DNA of 47,296 bases from Burkholderiales bacterium RIFCSPLOWO2_02_FULL_57_36 (GCA_001770855.1 MESE01000029.1:1-47296); one strand, 5' to 3'. Shown: positions 32,272 to 40,016, numbered from the stretch's first letter. The notes: a model not told the origin generated them from the letters alone. A program made the numbers and translations.

Positions 32272-32405
32272 CATACCACCACGGGTTCGACCGCCTTGGC
32301 AACCAGGTGAAGCCGCCTAAGGCGGACTGGCAGCACCTCCTGATTCGCGCGGCCAGCTGCGTCACCGGGGCTATTTTTCTTTTCATATTTATATGGGTGC
32401 GCTGA
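32268..32405 (+). CDS. Tiny membrane protein (45 aa)
   Basis: ATG 32268 overlaps the P-loop stop (ATGA). The product MTYHHGFDRLGNQVKPPKAD, then a single C-terminal membrane segment (VTGAIFLFIFIWVR), has the usual form of small phage membrane proteins. Function unknown. Confidence 0.62.
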   Translation: MTYHHGFDRLGNQVKPPKADWQHLLIRAASCVTGAIFLFIFIWVR

Positions 32406-32407
32406 TC

Positions 32408-32767
32408 ATGCAAATGGCTGCACAAACTCCCCTGCCCGCCCACTGGCCCGATGCCGAGTACACCGGCACCCTGCTCCACGCTGCCGAGACCCGCACCGGC
32501 GTGCTGGACCGCGATGGCCATACCGTGCCCGTGCTGTGCCTGGACCTCGAACTGGACAACGCGATGCACACGCCCCTGCATGTTGAGCAGCCCTTCCCTA
32601 TTGGCCACTTTGCACAAGCGCAGGCAGCAGCCCACCGGCTCAAAAAAGGCACGCGCGTCACTGTGCAGGCCCCGCTGGTGGGCATGCGCCTGGTGGCGCG
32701 CAATGCCACCCATATCCACGTGATTCCCGAAACCACACCCGACCTTTTCCAGGAGCAAGCAGCGTAA
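32408..32767 (+). CDS. Unknown protein, possible OB fold
   Basis: 119 residues from ATG 32408. YTGTLLHAAETRTGVLDRDG, VPVLCLDLELDNAM, and KKGTRVTVQAPLVGMRLVAR followed by NATHIHVI give a beta-strand ladder similar to OB-fold single-strand-binding proteins. This is a structural guess only. The stop overlaps the next ATG by one base. Confidence 0.65.
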   Translation: MQMAAQTPLPAHWPDAEYTGTLLHAAETRTGVLDRDGHTVPVLCLDLELDNAMHTPLHVEQPFPIGHFAQAQAAAHRLKKGTRVTVQAPLVGMRLVARNATHIHVIPETTPDLFQEQAA

Positions 32768-32982
32768 TGCCGTCCATCACCATCACTTTGACCGATACGC
32801 CTCAGGGCGGCGTTTCCATCGCCCACGACTTCAAACCTGCCGTTGGGTCACCCTGCAGCCGCGCTCAGTCGGTGGCCCTGGAAATCATCAGCCGCACCCA
32901 GCGCGACTGGGGCACACCTGTCAGTTCCACCAACAAGAGCGGTTCAACCGCAAAACAAGCACCTCCCGCCAACCTGAAGTAA
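32767..32982 (+). CDS. Small hypothetical protein before the DGR
   Basis: 71 residues (MPSITITLTDTPQGGVSIAH, DFKPAVGSPCSRAQSVALEI). Begins at the TAATG overlap and ends two bases before the first DGR target. It belongs to the operon; function unknown. Confidence 0.66.
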   Translation: MPSITITLTDTPQGGVSIAHDFKPAVGSPCSRAQSVALEIISRTQRDWGTPVSSTNKSGSTAKQAPPANLK

Positions 32983-32984
32983 CC

Positions 32985-33380
32985 ATGACCATGACCAACA
33001 CGACCACTATCCCCTTTGCAACCCTACCCACTGTGGGTGCCGAGTTGCAAGATGGCACCTTTGCCGGTATCACCACCAAAAAAGACGGCACCCACTGCGC
33101 AGTGGTGCTGCTGCCCAAGCAAGCCGAGCAACGCCTCACCTGGAAGAAGGCCAAGACCTGGGCTGCCAAACAAGGCGGTGAACTGCCCAGCCGCCCGGTA
33201 GCCGCCCTGCTGTTCGCCAACGTCAAAGACAAGCTCAATCCCAGCTGGCACTGGACCAGCGACGAAGACGACGCTTCCTTCGCCTGGCTTTGCACTTTCA
33301 CCCTCGGCATCCAGTACGACTTCCACAAGAGCTACGAAGGTGGTGTTGTTGCCGTCCGCTTGATTCCCCTCACCGCTTGA
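32985..33380 (+). CDS. DGR target protein 1 (variable protein)
   Basis: 131 residues. The C-terminal 30 codons are the variable repeat VR1. The conserved part TWKKAKTWAAKQGGELPSRP, then AALLFANVKDKLNPSWHWTS, followed by the variable strands and GGVVAVRLIPL, fits a C-type-lectin-like/DUF1566-type scaffold with WHW near the variable face. No signal peptide or membrane segment is visible. Diversified residues fall in ASFAWLCTFTLGIQYDF. It is homologous to target 2 next door. Confidence 0.88.
   Translation: MTMTNTTTIPFATLPTVGAELQDGTFAGITTKKDGTHCAVVLLPKQAEQRLTWKKAKTWAAKQGGELPSRPVAALLFANVKDKLNPSWHWTSDEDDASFAWLCTFTLGIQYDFHKSYEGGVVAVRLIPLTA
33271..33359 (+). repeat. DGR variable repeat VR1
   Basis: 89 bp matching the template 34453-34541. 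It differs at 13 positions: 12 are at template adenines (to T, C or G) and one is C to T (33296 versus 34478). The last 34 bases, from cacaagagctac to the end, are identical to the template and should contain the initiation of homing site. Confidence 0.95.
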
Positions 33381-33412
33381 TCCTTCAATCCTTTTTTTCT
33401 CAGGAGCCAACC

Positions 33413-33883
33413 ATGTCCCCCATCACCCTTGAAGCCCTCGAAGCCAAACAGACCGAGCTGAGCCAACTCATTGCCAAGTTCAAAGAGCAGCCCATGCAAC
33501 CTCTGCTGCATGTGTTTTCCGAAGTCCAGATTGAACTGCATCCAGGCGAGCACTATGCCGGTCCTGTGCTGGATGAATCCGGCAAGGTTACCCACCACCT
33601 GGTGCTGATGGCCCAGCGGCCAGAGAGCAAGCTGGCCTGGCAGGACGCCATGGACTGGGCCGAAAACGTTGGAGGCGCCCTGCCAAACCGCCAGGAGCAG
33701 GCCCTGCTGTATGCCAACTGCAAAACGCATCTGGAAGCCGTATGGCACTGGTCCTGCGAGACCTATGAGGAAGACGCTTCCTACGCCTGGAGTTGCTACT
33801 TCGACGACGGCAACCAGTACGACTTCCACAAGAGCTACGAAGGTGGTGTTGTTGCCGTCCGCCGCATTCACGTTACCGCTTGA
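33413..33883 (+). CDS. DGR target protein 2 (variable protein)
   Basis: 156 residues from ATG 33413 with an aggag site. An N-terminal helix (TLEALEAKQTELSQLIAKFK) not present in target 1 is followed by the same scaffold (GEHYAGPVLDESGKVTHHLV, WQDAMDWAENVGGALPNRQE, AVWHWSCETYEEDASYAWSC) and ends in GGVVAVRRIHVTA. The variable repeat encodes the last strands. The helix could be an interaction or oligomerisation segment. Confidence 0.88.
   Translation: MSPITLEALEAKQTELSQLIAKFKEQPMQPLLHVFSEVQIELHPGEHYAGPVLDESGKVTHHLVLMAQRPESKLAWQDAMDWAENVGGALPNRQEQALLYANCKTHLEAVWHWSCETYEEDASYAWSCYFDDGNQYDFHKSYEGGVVAVRRIHVTA
33774..33862 (+). repeat. DGR variable repeat VR2
   Basis: 89 bp matching the template, with eight differences, every one at a template adenine (A to G four times in total or A to T four times). 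The 3' part is identical to template and VR1. Downstream, both target genes share about 24 further identical bases including the stop codon. Confidence 0.95.
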
Positions 33884-33916
33884 TCCTTCAATCCTTTTGA
33901 ACTGAACCCCGCCACC

Positions 33917-34279
33917 ATGGCACTGCACACCGAACTCCCGATCTACCGCACCGGCGTGCGCCTGCTTGACCTCGCGGTCAGAGCCCAGGTGCAAATGCCG
34001 CGCACAGTCAAACGTGCGCTGGGCGAAAAAATCACCCAACACTGCGTTGAAATGCTGGATCTGATGGCCCTGGCCAACGCCACACAGCGCGACACGCGCG
34101 CGGGGCACATTGACCAGTTGCTCACCCGCCAACGGGCCATCACGGTCCTGCTGCGCGTCAGCCACGATGCACGGTACATCTCGCCAAAGCTGTGGGCAGA
34201 CTCCATCGAGCTGCTGGGCAGTGTCGGCAAGCAGGCTGGTGGCTGGCTCAAGACAGCGAACAGGGCGCCTGCTGTATGA
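33917..34279 (+). CDS. avd: Avd, accessory variability determinant
   Basis: 120 residues, all helical: LPIYRTGVRLLDLAVRAQVQ, MPRTVKRALGEKITQHCVEM, HIDQLLTRQRAITVLLRVSH, PKLWADSIELLGSVGKQAGG. This is the four-helix Avd pattern of DGRs; Avd forms a pentameric ring that binds the reverse transcriptase and template RNA and is needed for mutagenic cDNA synthesis. It lies between targets and template, as in Bordetella phage BPP-1. The stop overlaps an ATG (34276) in the reverse transcriptase frame. Confidence 0.92.
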   Translation: MALHTELPIYRTGVRLLDLAVRAQVQMPRTVKRALGEKITQHCVEMLDLMALANATQRDTRAGHIDQLLTRQRAITVLLRVSHDARYISPKLWADSIELLGSVGKQAGGWLKTANRAPAV

Positions 34280-34452
34280 CGGTCAAGGCCCTCATGCCCG
34301 TGCGCATAGTGAATCTGGTCGCGCCGCTGGCCCACAAGGCCACCGACATGCACACCACGGATACCGCTGCCCCCGTGCAGGCCCGGTCCGGTGCAGCTTC
34401 CCACCTGATCGGCTCCGGCCTTCGGGCGGGCGGCTTCAATAGCGCGATGGGT

Positions 34453-34541
34453 ACGCTTCCTACGCCTGGAATTGCAACTTCAACAACGGCAACCAGAACA
34501 ACAACCACAAGAGCTACGAAGGTGGTGTTGTTGCCGTCCGC
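34453..34541 (+). repeat. DGR template repeat TR
   Basis: 89 bp. In the frame of the variable repeats it has eight AAY codons clustered in 14 codons (aat tgc aac ttc aac aac, then ggc aac cag aac aac aac), which can mutate at adenines without creating stops. It lies between avd and the reverse transcriptase, and its 3' end overlaps the reverse transcriptase frame. Confidence 0.96.
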
Positions 34542-35634
34542 AGATCCATACCTGTTCCAGAGGCTGGTGCAGGCCTACCTCGATTGCTTTCGCACCAAGC
34601 GCAATAGCGCCAGTGCAATGGCCTTCGAAGCCCAGGCCGAGCACAACCTCTACCAACTCCATGAAGAACTGTCCTCGGGCACCTACCGGCCCGGGGGCTC
34701 CATATGCTTCATCATCACCCACCCCAAGCCACGGGAAGTGTGGGCTTCGCGCATCCGTGACCGCATCGTCCATCACCTGCTCTACAACTACATTGCACCG
34801 CGATTTCACGCCCGCTTTGTGGCCGACAGCTGCGCCTGCATCCCGGGCCGTGGCACGTTGTACGCAGCCAACAGGCTGGAGCACCAGGTGCGCAGCTATA
34901 CACGCAACTGGAGCCGCGAGGCCTACTACCTCAAGTGTGATCTGGCCAACTTCTTTGTCAGTATTGACAAACATGTGGTGCACGAACAGCTGCAGCGCCA
35001 GGTGAGTGAGCCGTGGTGGATGTCGCTGGCCAGCGTGATCCTGATGCACGACCCACGCAACGACGTGGAGGTGCGCGGCACCCTCGCCGAGCGCGCCCTG
35101 GTGCCACACCATAAGCGCTTGTTCAATGCGCCCGATGGCTACGGCCTGCCCATTGGCAACTTGTCGTCACAGTTCTTTGCCAATGTGCTGCTGGATGACA
35201 TGGACCAGGAGGTCAAACACCAGCTGCAGGCCCCGCACTATGTGCGCTACGTGGATGACTTCATTCTGCTGCACACCAGCACCCAGTGGCTCAACCAGGC
35301 GAAGGCACAGATCGAGGACAAGCTGGCCGGGCTGCACCTGCAGCTCAACCCGCGCAAGACCATCCTGCAGCCCGTAGCGAGGGGCATTGACTTCGTAGGC
35401 CACCTGATCAAGCCGTGGCGACGCATCACCCGCCGCAAGACCGTGCACGTGGCCCTAGACCGCCTGCAGGACATGCCCGCCGCCGACCTGCACCAGAGCG
35501 CCAACAGCTACTTCGGGCTACTACGCCAAGCCACCCATAGCCACCACGACCGCACCCGCCTTGCCAAGCTCATGCTGCAGCGCGGGCATGTTGTCCAAGG
35601 TGACATGACCAAGATTTATCGCAAGAAAGGTTGA
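34531..35634 (+). CDS. DGR-type reverse transcriptase
   Basis: About 367 residues. It copies TR RNA into adenine-mutagenised cDNA. Motifs: the N-terminal RT0/RT1 region (LYQLHEELSSGTYRPGGSIC, ASRIRDRIVHHLLYN), motif A (YYLKCDLANFFVSIDK), the DGR-specific LPIGNLSSQFFANVLLDD (SQ instead of the usual SP), catalytic YVDD in YVRYVDDFILL, and the thumb (LQLNPRKTILQPVARGIDFV). The start is uncertain: TTG 34531 sits eight bases after gaagg inside the template 3' end; the frame is open upstream through TR to ATG 34276, which overlaps the avd stop. Confidence 0.95.
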   Translation: MPSADPYLFQRLVQAYLDCFRTKRNSASAMAFEAQAEHNLYQLHEELSSGTYRPGGSICFIITHPKPREVWASRIRDRIVHHLLYNYIAPRFHARFVADSCACIPGRGTLYAANRLEHQVRSYTRNWSREAYYLKCDLANFFVSIDKHVVHEQLQRQVSEPWWMSLASVILMHDPRNDVEVRGTLAERALVPHHKRLFNAPDGYGLPIGNLSSQFFANVLLDDMDQEVKHQLQAPHYVRYVDDFILLHTSTQWLNQAKAQIEDKLAGLHLQLNPRKTILQPVARGIDFVGHLIKPWRRITRRKTVHVALDRLQDMPAADLHQSANSYFGLLRQATHSHHDRTRLAKLMLQRGHVVQGDMTKIYRKKG

Positions 35635-35638
35635 TCCA

Positions 35639-37711
35639 ATGAAGGAATATTCCACCGAATCCGGCGCCGTGCTGCACGACCAGAGCCATGAAATCATTGA
35701 TCTGGACCTTGACCTGATCATTGAGAGCAGCACCAACCCGCGCACAACGTTTGACCTTGCCTACCTTAATGAGCTGGCGGCGACGATTAAACCCGCCGGT
35801 CGGGTATTACAGGCGATTTTGACGCGCCCTTTGCCGGCCAGCAGGCTAGCAGACACTGCGCACATGCGCCCACGCCCAACACATGAAATTGTGTTTGGTG
35901 CCTGTCGCTACCGCAGCAGCAAGATTGCTGGTTTGAAAAAAATACGAACCACAGTCGAGGACCTTACAGACGCCCAAGTTCTGGTGGTTCAGCTGATAGA
36001 AAACCTCAAACGCAAGGACCTTACCGAACTGGAAGAAGCCGAAGGCTACCGCCGTTTGATGGACGAATCTGGTTTGAGCGTCGACGCCATAGCCAAGGAA
36101 ATCGACAAAAGCCGCAGCTATGTGTTTGCCAGACTCAAGCTGCTGGACATAGGCACCGAAGGCCGCACGGCCCTGCGCGACGGCAAGCTGGATGCCAGCC
36201 GTGCCCTGCTGATCGCCCGCATCCCGGACGGCAAGCTGCAGGCCAAGGCTGTGAAGGAAATCACCATTGGCGACTACTACAGCGGCGGTGAGCCCATGAG
36301 CTATCGGAAAGCCGCCGAGTGGGTGCAAAACAACTACATGCTCAAGCTGAGCGCGGCCAAGTTCAAAATCACCGACGCCTCCCTGGTGCCTGCAGCTGGC
36401 ACTTGCATGGTTTGCCCCAAGCGCACTGGCCACGATCCCGACCTTTTCAGCGACGTCAAGAGTGCAGACGTGTGCACCGACCCGACGTGCTTCCATAAGA
36501 AGGAAGAAGCCCACGCGGCCACCCTGGTCAAGGAAGCCAAGGACAAGGGCCAGACCGTCATTGCGGGCAAAGAAGCGCAGGAGCTGATGACCACAAATGG
36601 CCAGACCAAATTCAAGGGCTACCGGCGCTTGGACGTGGCCGAAGACAGCCCGACTGACCAGCCGCTGCGCAAGATCATCGGCCAGCAAATGCAGGCCGAG
36701 GGCGTCACCCCGGTGATGATCGCGCACCCACAGAAAAAGGGCGAGCTGGTGGCCGCGTTGCCAAACGAGGTGGTGTTGCGCCTGCTCAAGACCGTGGAGG
36801 GCCAGGCCCAGGCCGCCAAGACGGTGACCAAGGAAGTGCGCGAGTTTGCCAATGAAAAGAAGGCCAAGGCCGAGCGCAAGGCCAAGGAGCAATATGAACA
36901 GGAGTGGCGCGACCAACTGGTGGCCCACACGTGGGGTGTGATGTGGCGCTCTGACGACCTCGTGACGTCCTTCACCTTCAATGTCGAGGTGCATCGCTAC
37001 GTCGCGCTCAAAGTAGCACACAGCCTCAGCACCGAGCAATCGGCCAAGGTGTGCAAGCTGCTCCACCTGGACAAAGTGGGCTCCCACAGCGCCCTGCTCG
37101 ACCACATCAAGACCAGCGCTTTGCCCGATGCGATCCACATGCTGATGATCATGGTGCACGACAGCAACGCCAACGATTTTTCATATAGCGACCGCATTGC
37201 CAACGAAGGCATGCATCTGGTTACCGGTGTTGTGCTTGGCAGCGGGCTCAAATCCACCACCAAGGACATTCAGGCCGAATCGCTGGCTAAGCATTTCCCC
37301 AAGGTGAAGGAAGAAAAAGCAAATGTCGCGACCGCTCCCGCTGCGCGGCCGAAGGAGGGACCGGGAGGAAACGGGGGTAAAGGGTCTGCATCCAAAAAAC
37401 CACCCGCACGCGCGGCGAAGTTGTCGGCCGAGGAGGCAACACTAGGCATCGCTGCCGCGATGCAAGGCGTCGAAGGGTCAGCTTCCGCTAACGCGGTGGC
37501 GCTGCCTGCTGAGCCAGGAAGCGCGGCGGCGCGGCAACTGCTCGGTATCGGCTTGGCTATCGGCACACGGGTCAAGGCCTTGGCGGGCAAGCCAAAGGGG
37601 AAGGAAGGCGAGGTTATCCAAGACCTGGGCGACGACTGTTATCGCGTCAAGATCAAAGGCATCAGCGTGGCGATGAGCTTCCGCCTGGAGCAGCTGGAGG
37701 TTCTGGCATGA
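35639..37711 (+). CDS. ParB/Spo0J-like nuclease-domain protein
   Basis: 690 residues. The ParB N-terminal domain is clear: IIDLDLDLIIESSTNPRTTF, EIVFGACRYRSSKIAG, LVVQLIENLKRKDLTELEEA, followed by the helix-turn-helix (SVDAIAKEIDKSRSYVFARL). A Cys cluster (GTCMVCPKRTGHD, DVCTDPTCFHKK) may bind zinc. A C-terminal KOW-like segment (GKPKGKEGEVIQDLGDDCYR) ends the protein. No ParA is present, so it is probably a CTP-switch or nuclease-type regulator of phage DNA rather than a partition system. Confidence 0.87.
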   Translation: MKEYSTESGAVLHDQSHEIIDLDLDLIIESSTNPRTTFDLAYLNELAATIKPAGRVLQAILTRPLPASRLADTAHMRPRPTHEIVFGACRYRSSKIAGLKKIRTTVEDLTDAQVLVVQLIENLKRKDLTELEEAEGYRRLMDESGLSVDAIAKEIDKSRSYVFARLKLLDIGTEGRTALRDGKLDASRALLIARIPDGKLQAKAVKEITIGDYYSGGEPMSYRKAAEWVQNNYMLKLSAAKFKITDASLVPAAGTCMVCPKRTGHDPDLFSDVKSADVCTDPTCFHKKEEAHAATLVKEAKDKGQTVIAGKEAQELMTTNGQTKFKGYRRLDVAEDSPTDQPLRKIIGQQMQAEGVTPVMIAHPQKKGELVAALPNEVVLRLLKTVEGQAQAAKTVTKEVREFANEKKAKAERKAKEQYEQEWRDQLVAHTWGVMWRSDDLVTSFTFNVEVHRYVALKVAHSLSTEQSAKVCKLLHLDKVGSHSALLDHIKTSALPDAIHMLMIMVHDSNANDFSYSDRIANEGMHLVTGVVLGSGLKSTTKDIQAESLAKHFPKVKEEKANVATAPAARPKEGPGGNGGKGSASKKPPARAAKLSAEEATLGIAAAMQGVEGSASANAVALPAEPGSAAARQLLGIGLAIGTRVKALAGKPKGKEGEVIQDLGDDCYRVKIKGISVAMSFRLEQLEVLA

Positions 37712-38217
37712 CCACAACACGCAACGGGCTTCGAGTCCCCCGCCGTGCACGCTGGCCGCGTGTGGTGAACACCTTGGATATAGCCATGAATGGGGCGGCA
37801 AAAATTGACCGGCGGGATGTAGACGAGCTGCTGGCCGCCGTGCAGGCTGCATTCAAGTCGCTGCGCGAAGGAGTGGCCACGATGCACCAATGGTCGATCC
37901 TTGCGGGCAGTTTGGACGTGGCCAAGGCGATCGAACGCCAGGGCGTGGTGCGCGGCCTGCACGAACACTTGGCCAGCGCGGATACCGCCCTGCAGTCCAT
38001 CTACAAACGCGCCCGCAAGGTAGATGGCTGGAAGCCCACCGCCCTGCACTTTCATGAGCTTGACGCTGTGCGCGAGTTCGTCAACCTACACGCCTTCCAG
38101 ATCCGCAAACTCAGCCGTGCTGAGTTTGACCAGGTCGTCAATGCCGCAGCCGGCATGATCCGCAGCAATGGCGGGCGGGCTTCGGTCATTCGGATGGTTT
38201 CAGGAGCGGCGGCATGA
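37708..38217 (+). CDS. Conserved phage protein, unknown function
   Basis: 169 residues. RRDVDELLAAVQAAFKSLRE, HQWSILAGSLDVAKAIERQG and YKRARKVDGWKPTALHFHEL recur in prophages next to ParB-like genes, from memory. Helical and soluble. Four-base overlaps with both neighbours. Confidence 0.72.
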   Translation: MTTTRNGLRVPRRARWPRVVNTLDIAMNGAAKIDRRDVDELLAAVQAAFKSLREGVATMHQWSILAGSLDVAKAIERQGVVRGLHEHLASADTALQSIYKRARKVDGWKPTALHFHELDAVREFVNLHAFQIRKLSRAEFDQVVNAAAGMIRSNGGRASVIRMVSGAAA

Positions 38218-38459
38218 ACCAAACACGCATAGGTAGCCTGATTGAGGCGTTGATGAATGTTGTCATTGGCTTCTTGGTCAACATGGTCGCTAACTTCGTC
38301 ATCCTGCCTTTAATTGGCTTTCACATCACGTTGGGTCAAAACTTTTTCATTGGCGTTTTGTACACGGTGGTTTCGGTGGTGCGGTCGTACACCATTCGCA
38401 GATTTTTTAACAATCGCTTGCACGTGACCGCGCAAAGGCTTGCCGGGAGAGTCTTATGA
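38214..38459 (+). CDS. DUF7220-like membrane protein
   Basis: 81 residues, two membrane segments (about 14-35 and 42-60). MNQTRIGSLIEALMNVVIGF and VLYTVVSVVRSYTIRRFFNN are the features of the small phage DUF7220 family. Function unknown. Translationally coupled. Confidence 0.8.
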   Translation: MNQTRIGSLIEALMNVVIGFLVNMVANFVILPLIGFHITLGQNFFIGVLYTVVSVVRSYTIRRFFNNRLHVTAQRLAGRVL

Positions 38460-38698
38460 GTAGCCTCAAGATTAACGTGAAGGTGCGCGGCCGCACATCG
38501 CTGGCCATGCTGGTGTTTGACGGACAAAAGGAGGCTTGGGTGCCCCTGAGCCAGATCCAGGAGGTGATCGAGGAGTCTGGTCTTTTTGGAGATGAGGTCA
38601 CCGCGATTGTGGTGCCCGATTGGGTTGCGGCCGAGAAGGGTTTGCAGCAACTGCAGCAGGATGACGACACGCTGGATCTGTTTGGGGGGGATGTATGA
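38456..38698 (+). CDS. Small hypothetical acidic protein
   Basis: 80 residues (KINVKVRGRTSLAMLVFDGQ, KEAWVPLSQIQEVIEESGLF, VVPDWVAAEKGL, tail DDDTLDLFGGDV). Beta-strand start then helices. No family recognised. Coupled on both sides by ATGA overlaps. Confidence 0.7.
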   Translation: MSSLKINVKVRGRTSLAMLVFDGQKEAWVPLSQIQEVIEESGLFGDEVTAIVVPDWVAAEKGLQQLQQDDDTLDLFGGDV

Positions 38699-39375
38699 AA
38701 CCGCGTCGCAAATGGACCCCCTTGGAAGAGGCGCTATTGGTCGATCTGTACCCCGATGTGCCTTGCTTCGACATTGCAGCGCTATTGGAACGTAGCTATA
38801 GCAGCGTCTACCAGGCAGCAGATCGGCTCAACCTTGCCAAGAGCGAGGCATTTTGGGCAAGTGAGCGCAGTGGACGTATTCAGCGCGGCAAGCAGCTGCC
38901 GGCCATGAAGGCGTCGCAGTTCAAACCCGGCGGCGAGCCATGGAACAAAGGAGCGCACTACACCGCTGGCGGCCGCTCTGCTGAAACCCGATTCAAGAAG
39001 GGGTTCCGTCCCCATACTTGGCAGCCCATTGGTACCTATCGAATCAGCGGCGACGGAGCTTTGGAGCGCAAGGTGACCGACTTGCCGGGCGCAAATCATG
39101 TGCGCTGGCATCCGGTGTCGCGCCTGGTGTGGGTGGCCGCGAATGGGCCTGTTCCAGATGGGTTCATGGTGGTCTTTAAACCAGGTTGCAAGACCAAGGT
39201 GTTGGCGGAGATCACTCCAGACAAGCTGGAATGCATCACACGTGCCGAGAACGCAAGGCGCAACCACCCCAACAGCAGCAATCCAGAGTTGGGCAAGCTA
39301 ATCCAGCTCAAAGGCGCGATCACGCGTCAAGTCAATCGCATCAGCAGAGAACACAAAGAAAGGTCGGCATCATGA
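38695..39375 (+). CDS. HNH-like protein with degenerate active site
   Basis: 226 residues. An N-terminal Myb/SANT-like helix-turn-helix (KWTPLEEALLVDLYPDVPCF, SSVYQAADRLNL) is followed by a domain resembling HNH homing-type nucleases (SRLVWVAANGPVPDGFMVVF, KLECITRAENARRNHPN). Relatives usually have His before LVW and His in the P-x-G-H position; here these are Arg and Phe, so catalysis is doubtful. It may act as a DNA-binding protein. Confidence 0.75.
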   Translation: MKPRRKWTPLEEALLVDLYPDVPCFDIAALLERSYSSVYQAADRLNLAKSEAFWASERSGRIQRGKQLPAMKASQFKPGGEPWNKGAHYTAGGRSAETRFKKGFRPHTWQPIGTYRISGDGALERKVTDLPGANHVRWHPVSRLVWVAANGPVPDGFMVVFKPGCKTKVLAEITPDKLECITRAENARRNHPNSSNPELGKLIQLKGAITRQVNRISREHKERSAS

Positions 39376-39683
39376 GCGGAAAAACCCCGGCGGCAAAGCC
39401 ACATATCGAGCAGGTGCGCCAAAGCCTCCTGGACACCTTGGCAGACCTTCGCAGTCGCGAAAACCCGATGGACATTGAGCGGGCTAAAGCAGTGGCGACA
39501 GTCGCCAGCGTGCTGGTTGACACTGCAAAGGTTGAGAACGAGTACCTCAAGCTCACGGGTCAAGATCGTAGCGATTTTCTGGAGATTCCGGCAGACCCGC
39601 CCGTGGCGCATCTGGGTGTGTCCGAATCGCCCGCGCCGCGCAATGGCATCACCGCGATTACACGCCATCACTTGCGAGGCTGA
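39372..39683 (+). CDS. Small helical protein, unknown function
   Basis: 103 residues from ATG 39372 (ATGA overlap with the previous stop). HIEQVRQSLLDTLADLRSRE, MDIERAKAVATVASVLVDTA and KVENEYLKLTGQ resemble a short family often encoded near HNH genes in phages. Function unknown. Confidence 0.72.
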   Translation: MSGKTPAAKPHIEQVRQSLLDTLADLRSRENPMDIERAKAVATVASVLVDTAKVENEYLKLTGQDRSDFLEIPADPPVAHLGVSESPAPRNGITAITRHHLRG

Positions 39684-39689
39684 GTGCAA

Positions 39690-40016
39690 ATGACATTCCC
39701 CGCAGAATTGGCCAAGATGTACGTTGATCGTGCTGGCCAGCCCTACCAGCCCAGCAATGGCACCGAGGGAGAAGTATTCTGGTCTGAGTGGTGCCGCAAG
39801 TGCTCCAGGGACAGCGCCATGCGCGCAGACGCGGATCTGGACGACTGCGACGACAACGAGCAGTGCGAGATCCTGGACGCATCATTCCGTGGCGAGGCTA
39901 AGGAATGGCTATTCGGAACCGATGGTCAGCCGATATGCACTGCCTTCCACGAATTTGGTACGCCAGAGCCCTTCCGCTGCCCTGCCACTACTGACATGTT
40001 TGGAGATGCATCGTGA
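39690..40016 (+). CDS. Cysteine-containing small protein
   Basis: 108 residues from ATG 39690 (an in-frame GTG lies at 39684). FWSEWCRKCSRDSAMR, DDCDDNEQCEIL and FRCPATTDMFG suggest a metal-binding fold. It looks like phage proteins annotated as unknown that follow helical regulators. GTGA overlap with the next gene. Confidence 0.72.
   Translation: MTFPAELAKMYVDRAGQPYQPSNGTEGEVFWSEWCRKCSRDSAMRADADLDDCDDNEQCEILDASFRGEAKEWLFGTDGQPICTAFHEFGTPEPFRCPATTDMFGDAS

Noticed and set aside
33332..34165. 277-codon minus-strand frame across the DGR targets and avd
   Set aside because: Antisense to three genes with strong DGR evidence; includes the complement of both a VR and avd.
35846..37159. Long open frame (437 codons) on the minus strand opposite the ParB-like gene
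   Set aside because: It is the exact complement of a well-supported gene in GC-rich DNA, His/Leu/Val-rich, with no domain; a shadow frame.
35639..37711. Plasmid-like partition locus
   Set aside because: A ParB-like protein is present but there is no ParA gene and no array of parS-like sites; integration in dusA is clear, so a plasmid-prophage is not supported.
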